Source: Akkermansiaceae bacterium UBA985
Lineage (GTDB): Bacteria > Verrucomicrobiota > Verrucomicrobiia > Verrucomicrobiales > Akkermansiaceae
NCBI GenBank assembly: GCA_002292185.1
Contig: DBBL01000005.1
Coordinates: forward strand, 1-9,632
Reading direction: 5' to 3'
DNA: 9,632 bases
Part shown: positions 7,645 to 9,632 of the stretch, piece by piece
Numbering within the stretch: position 1 is the stretch's first letter
How the letters are laid out: each line of letters opens with the position of its first letter
Notes under the pieces: model-generated
The model's input: only the letters and a program-made list of their open reading frames with translations
Database searches by the model: none
Told to the model about the DNA's origin: nothing
Translations under genes and position numbers: made by a program

Positions 7645-8520
7645 TCAACGCATTTTCAAGTAGGCCTCGGCGGCATCAAGCCAATGACGCGGAGTCGCGA
7701 TCCCCTCAGCCATCATTCTAGCAGGCACCATCGTGGTGTGCACGGGACGCTTTTCACTGAAAAAAACAGCATCATTAATCGACGTGGCGACTAAGTGACT
7801 GGCATCCACCTCGAAGCCGGACTTACCGGCAAGTTCACATACTTTCTTAGCAGAGCTATACCAACTCTCAGGCTCCCCGGAATTACACAAGTGGTAAACA
7901 CCCGATCCCTGCGCCCGCAATAAGAGCTCCACCCAATCGACAATATCATGAGTGTATGTTGGCATCGCGAACTTGTCAGCAATGAGATCTTGCACCTCGC
8001 AGGCTTCCGCGCGTTTGAGAACATTATCCAAGTGGTATGGGCACCCTGCCGGAGTCGGGCCAAATAACCAAGAAACCCTGCACACCAGAGCGGACTCATC
8101 CGCCTCCATCACCGCGCGTTCTGCCGCCAACTTACTTTCCCCATACATATTGACCGGCTCCGTAGCATCCTGCTCTGTTTTCATGCCCGGCTGCTCACCT
8201 GAAAAAACATAGTCCGTGCTAAAGTGAACCAGACGCGCACCCTTTTCCTGGCACACCTTTGCCATGACCTGTGGGGAGTCAGTGTTGACCCGCCTAGTGA
8301 GTTCAGGATTATTCGGGCATTCCTCTAGGTTGGTAATGGCCGCTGGATTGACCAGCAAATCAAACTCAGCTTGGCGCAAAAAAGATCTTACTTTTTCCGG
8401 CTCAGAGAGATCCAGTTCCTGCCTCGTGGGAGTGATCAACTCGAAAGCAGGATCCTTACCCCAGAGAGACAAAAAAGCTCCACCGAGTCTACCGGTGGAG
8501 CCTGTCAATAAGACGCGCAT
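7645..8520 (-). CDS. rmlD: RmlD-like dTDP-4-dehydrorhamnose reductase
   Basis: RmlD uses NAD(P)H to reduce dTDP-4-dehydro-L-rhamnose to dTDP-L-rhamnose, the last step of making this sugar donor for surface polysaccharide. The 291-residue length fits. Visible short-chain-dehydrogenase features are the glycine motif TGSTGRLG (6-13), the N-x-AA segment (58-61), STDYVFSG at 101-108 with the catalytic Ser/Thr, and YGESK at 126-130 with the catalytic Tyr126 and Lys130. A C-terminal 'KRPVHTTM' matches the family's R-P-x-x-S/T motif. The start is the ATG at 8520; no Shine-Dalgarno is evident. Partner genes rmlA, rmlB and rmlC are not in the window, so either they lie elsewhere or this enzyme acts on another nucleotide sugar in the broad RmlD_sub_bind family. 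It lies 53 bases downstream of the small membrane protein gene and just upstream of the lipoprotein gene. Family assignment is firm, exact substrate less so. Confidence 0.85.
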   Translation of the reverse strand: MRVLLTGSTGRLGGAFLSLWGKDPAFELITPTRQELDLSEPEKVRSFLRQAEFDLLVNPAAITNLEECPNNPELTRRVNTDSPQVMAKVCQEKGARLVHFSTDYVFSGEQPGMKTEQDATEPVNMYGESKLAAERAVMEADESALVCRVSWLFGPTPAGCPYHLDNVLKRAEACEVQDLIADKFAMPTYTHDIVDWVELLLRAQGSGVYHLCNSGEPESWYSSAKKVCELAGKSGFEVDASHLVATSINDAVFFSEKRPVHTTMVPARMMAEGIATPRHWLDAAEAYLKMR

Positions 8521-8573
8521 TAATGAATGATCTAGCGAGTGATGAAGCAGGACTTCAAAACCAAAAAAGGAAA

Positions 8574-8894
8574 CTAGCCGATAAACATTTGCTCGCCGAT
8601 TTCGTCTTCGAGATCAGCAAATTCGTCGGTCGCGATGCCGGCATCACGGATGTTACGCAGTGTGCGTTTTGATCCTCGCTTGCTTTCGGGGCCGTTCACC
8701 TTATCGGCAACCAACTCAACGATCGTTGGTGCCAAAGCGGCTGCCCCGAGCGCGGCAAGGGTCAAAGCCACCGGCCTGCGAGTATCACGGTGCATCAGGT
8801 CGCCTAGGAATACGCCTGCGGCAGCGCCCAACATAGCGGGCGCAAACGATGCGCTGGTTTCAATCCAGTTTTTGTCAGAGTGCTCTTGTGCCAT
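8574..8894 (-). CDS. Small two-helix membrane protein of unknown function
   Basis: The 106-residue protein has two probable membrane helices rich in Ala and Gly: about 15-34 (including MLGAAAGVFLGDLM) and 41-62 (PVALTLAALGAAALAPTIVELV), joined by a short charged turn HRDTRR. The hairpin is followed by a basic stretch (KRGSKRTLRNIR, 72-83) and an acidic C-terminal tail (DEFADLEDEIGEQ). I do not recognise the family. Composition and codon use look coding, and the charge pattern suggests both ends on the cytoplasmic side. A GAGGG element about 12 nt before the ATG at 8894 is a possible weak ribosome site. It is the first gene of the minus-strand run, divergent from manC. It could be a structural or scaffold protein, but no function is assigned. 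Confidence 0.7.
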   Translation of the reverse strand: MAQEHSDKNWIETSASFAPAMLGAAAGVFLGDLMHRDTRRPVALTLAALGAAALAPTIVELVADKVNGPESKRGSKRTLRNIRDAGIATDEFADLEDEIGEQMFIG

Positions 8895-9006
8895 GAATTT
8901 ATTCTACCCTCTGATTTTTCTGAGAAAAGCGCAAATCCCTGAAAAGGTTGATTAATTTAATCGTTTCTCCTTTTTCATCGAGAAATTCTCTCCCATTCTC
9001 TGATCC
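8895..9006. promoter_or_regulatory. Divergent regulatory region with three short palindromes
   Basis: This AT-rich 112-bp spacer separates the start of the minus-strand run (8894) from manC (9007). It holds three odd-centred perfect palindromes: TTTTCT-G-AGAAAA (8916-8928), GATTAA-T-TTAATC (8950-8962) and GAGAA-A-TTCTC (8980-8990). They are candidate operators for a dimeric regulator. AT-rich DNA gives such palindromes by chance fairly often, and I could not place -35/-10 elements with confidence. Confidence 0.4.
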
Positions 9007-9632
9007 ATGAGTAGCCCAACAAGCACAACCTCTGAAATGAACTCCCACCCAAACTCCAATCAGTATGCACTAATTCTTGCTGGTGGTAGCGGCACTCGCT
9101 TTTGGCCCTTGTCGAGAAATGCCAAACCCAAGCAACTGCTCAATCTCTTTGGCGAAGCCACGCTGCTCAACCAAACCATCAGCCGGCTTGAAGGACTCAT
9201 CCCCAAGGAAAATATCCTGATCCTCACCAACGCCTTGCAGGAGCAAGCCGTGCGTGAAGTTGCCTCTGAGCTACCCGCGGAAAACATCTTTGCAGAACCC
9301 GCCAAACGTGACACCGCACCAGCAGTTGCTCTCGGCGTTGGCCTGATCGCCGCGCGCAACCCGAACGCCACCATGATCGTGTTGCCCTCGGACCAGCTCA
9401 TCAATGACACCGCAGCTTATCAATCCGTCATGCGTGATGCCATGACTGCCGCCGCCAATAATGCAGCACTGGTCACCGTCGGCATCAAACCAACCTGGGC
9501 CTGCCCGGCTTTTGGTTACATCGAGCGTGGTGAAATCGCCAACATCGACGGCCCCGCCCTCGACAATGCACCCTCTGAGGTCACCCGCTTCCGGGAAAAA
9601 CCCAACCCAGAGCTGGCCGAGACATTCCTCGC
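9007..9632 (+). CDS. manC: Mannose-1-phosphate guanylyltransferase, N-terminal part (3' end outside window)
   Basis: This enzyme makes GDP-mannose from GTP and mannose-1-phosphate in the cytoplasm, feeding GDP-mannose, GDP-fucose and mannose-containing polysaccharide. The 208 residues visible cover the nucleotidyltransferase core. Seen are LAGGSGTRFWPLSR (24-37), PKQ (41-43, with the catalytic-type Lys), EPAKRDTAPAV (97-107), LPSDQ (126-130), the substrate-loop GYIE (170-173) and FREKP (195-199). The segment before GYIE reads KPTWACPAF, where many ManC proteins have P-T-x-P-E-T-G-Y-G, a noticeable departure. An in-frame TGA at 9001 makes the ATG at 9007 the longest start. A second ATG at 9037 would trim ten polar residues from a Ser/Thr/Asn-rich leader and is an alternative. 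Neither has a good Shine-Dalgarno. It is divergent from the minus-strand run containing rmlD, another nucleotide-sugar gene. Whether a ManA-type isomerase domain follows cannot be seen. Confidence 0.93.
   Translation, partial: MSSPTSTTSEMNSHPNSNQYALILAGGSGTRFWPLSRNAKPKQLLNLFGEATLLNQTISRLEGLIPKENILILTNALQEQAVREVASELPAENIFAEPAKRDTAPAVALGVGLIAARNPNATMIVLPSDQLINDTAAYQSVMRDAMTAAANNAALVTVGIKPTWACPAFGYIERGEIANIDGPALDNAPSEVTRFREKPNPELAETFL

Noticed and set aside
8543..8565. Small hairpin TGAAG-CAGGA-CTTCA next to A/T-runs between the small membrane protein gene and rmlD
   Set aside because: Read in the direction of transcription (minus) the T-run comes before the hairpin, the wrong order for an intrinsic terminator, and the stem is only 5 bp.
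9060..9410. Minus-strand open frame of 116 residues
   Set aside because: It is antisense to manC, whose motifs are clear on the plus strand.

Overview
The window reads as ordinary chromosome from a free-living Gram-negative bacterium of moderate GC content, most likely in the Verrucomicrobiota/PVC group. That assignment is an inference. It rests on a secreted PA14-like protein, a lipoprotein with an SH3-like domain, a 'fused MFS/spermidine synthase' protein, and starts that mostly lack a clear Shine-Dalgarno sequence. I see no tRNA, rRNA, CRISPR array, insertion sequence or phage gene. No stretch longer than 300 bases lacks a gene.

Layout. At the left edge (1-412, minus) is the N-terminal part of an exported protein with a PA14-like fold; its 3' end lies outside the window. 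A 235-base divergent intergenic region (413-647) separates it from a 1042-residue integral membrane protein (648-3776, plus). That protein joins a multi-pass MFS-like half to a spermidine-synthase-like (SAM-methyltransferase fold) domain and adds a C-terminal helical extension of about 270 residues. It converges on a minus-strand run that reads from 8894 down to 3835: a small two-helix membrane protein, an RmlD-like dTDP-4-dehydrorhamnose reductase, a lipoprotein, the aminotransferase AvtA, and the ribosome-associated GTPase TypA/BipA. Gaps in this run are 53, 32, 39 and 106 bases, so some or all of these genes may be co-transcribed. A 112-base divergent region rich in short palindromes (8895-9006) then leads into mannose-1-phosphate guanylyltransferase (9007 to the right edge, plus), truncated by the window.

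How the genes fit together. RmlD (dTDP-rhamnose) and ManC (GDP-mannose) both supply activated sugars for surface polysaccharide and sit about 0.5 kb apart in divergent units. The lipoprotein and the small membrane protein suggest a cell-envelope theme. AvtA (valine/alanine metabolism) and TypA (ribosome assembly and stress adaptation) are housekeeping functions with no obvious tie to that theme.

The least ordinary items are the fused transporter/spermidine-synthase-like protein with its extra C-terminal region, the in-frame six-codon mini-ORF and inverted repeat just upstream of it, and the hexanucleotide repeat in the lipoprotein gene that encodes an Asn-Ser linker. I found no convincing evidence of a wholly new multi-gene system here.
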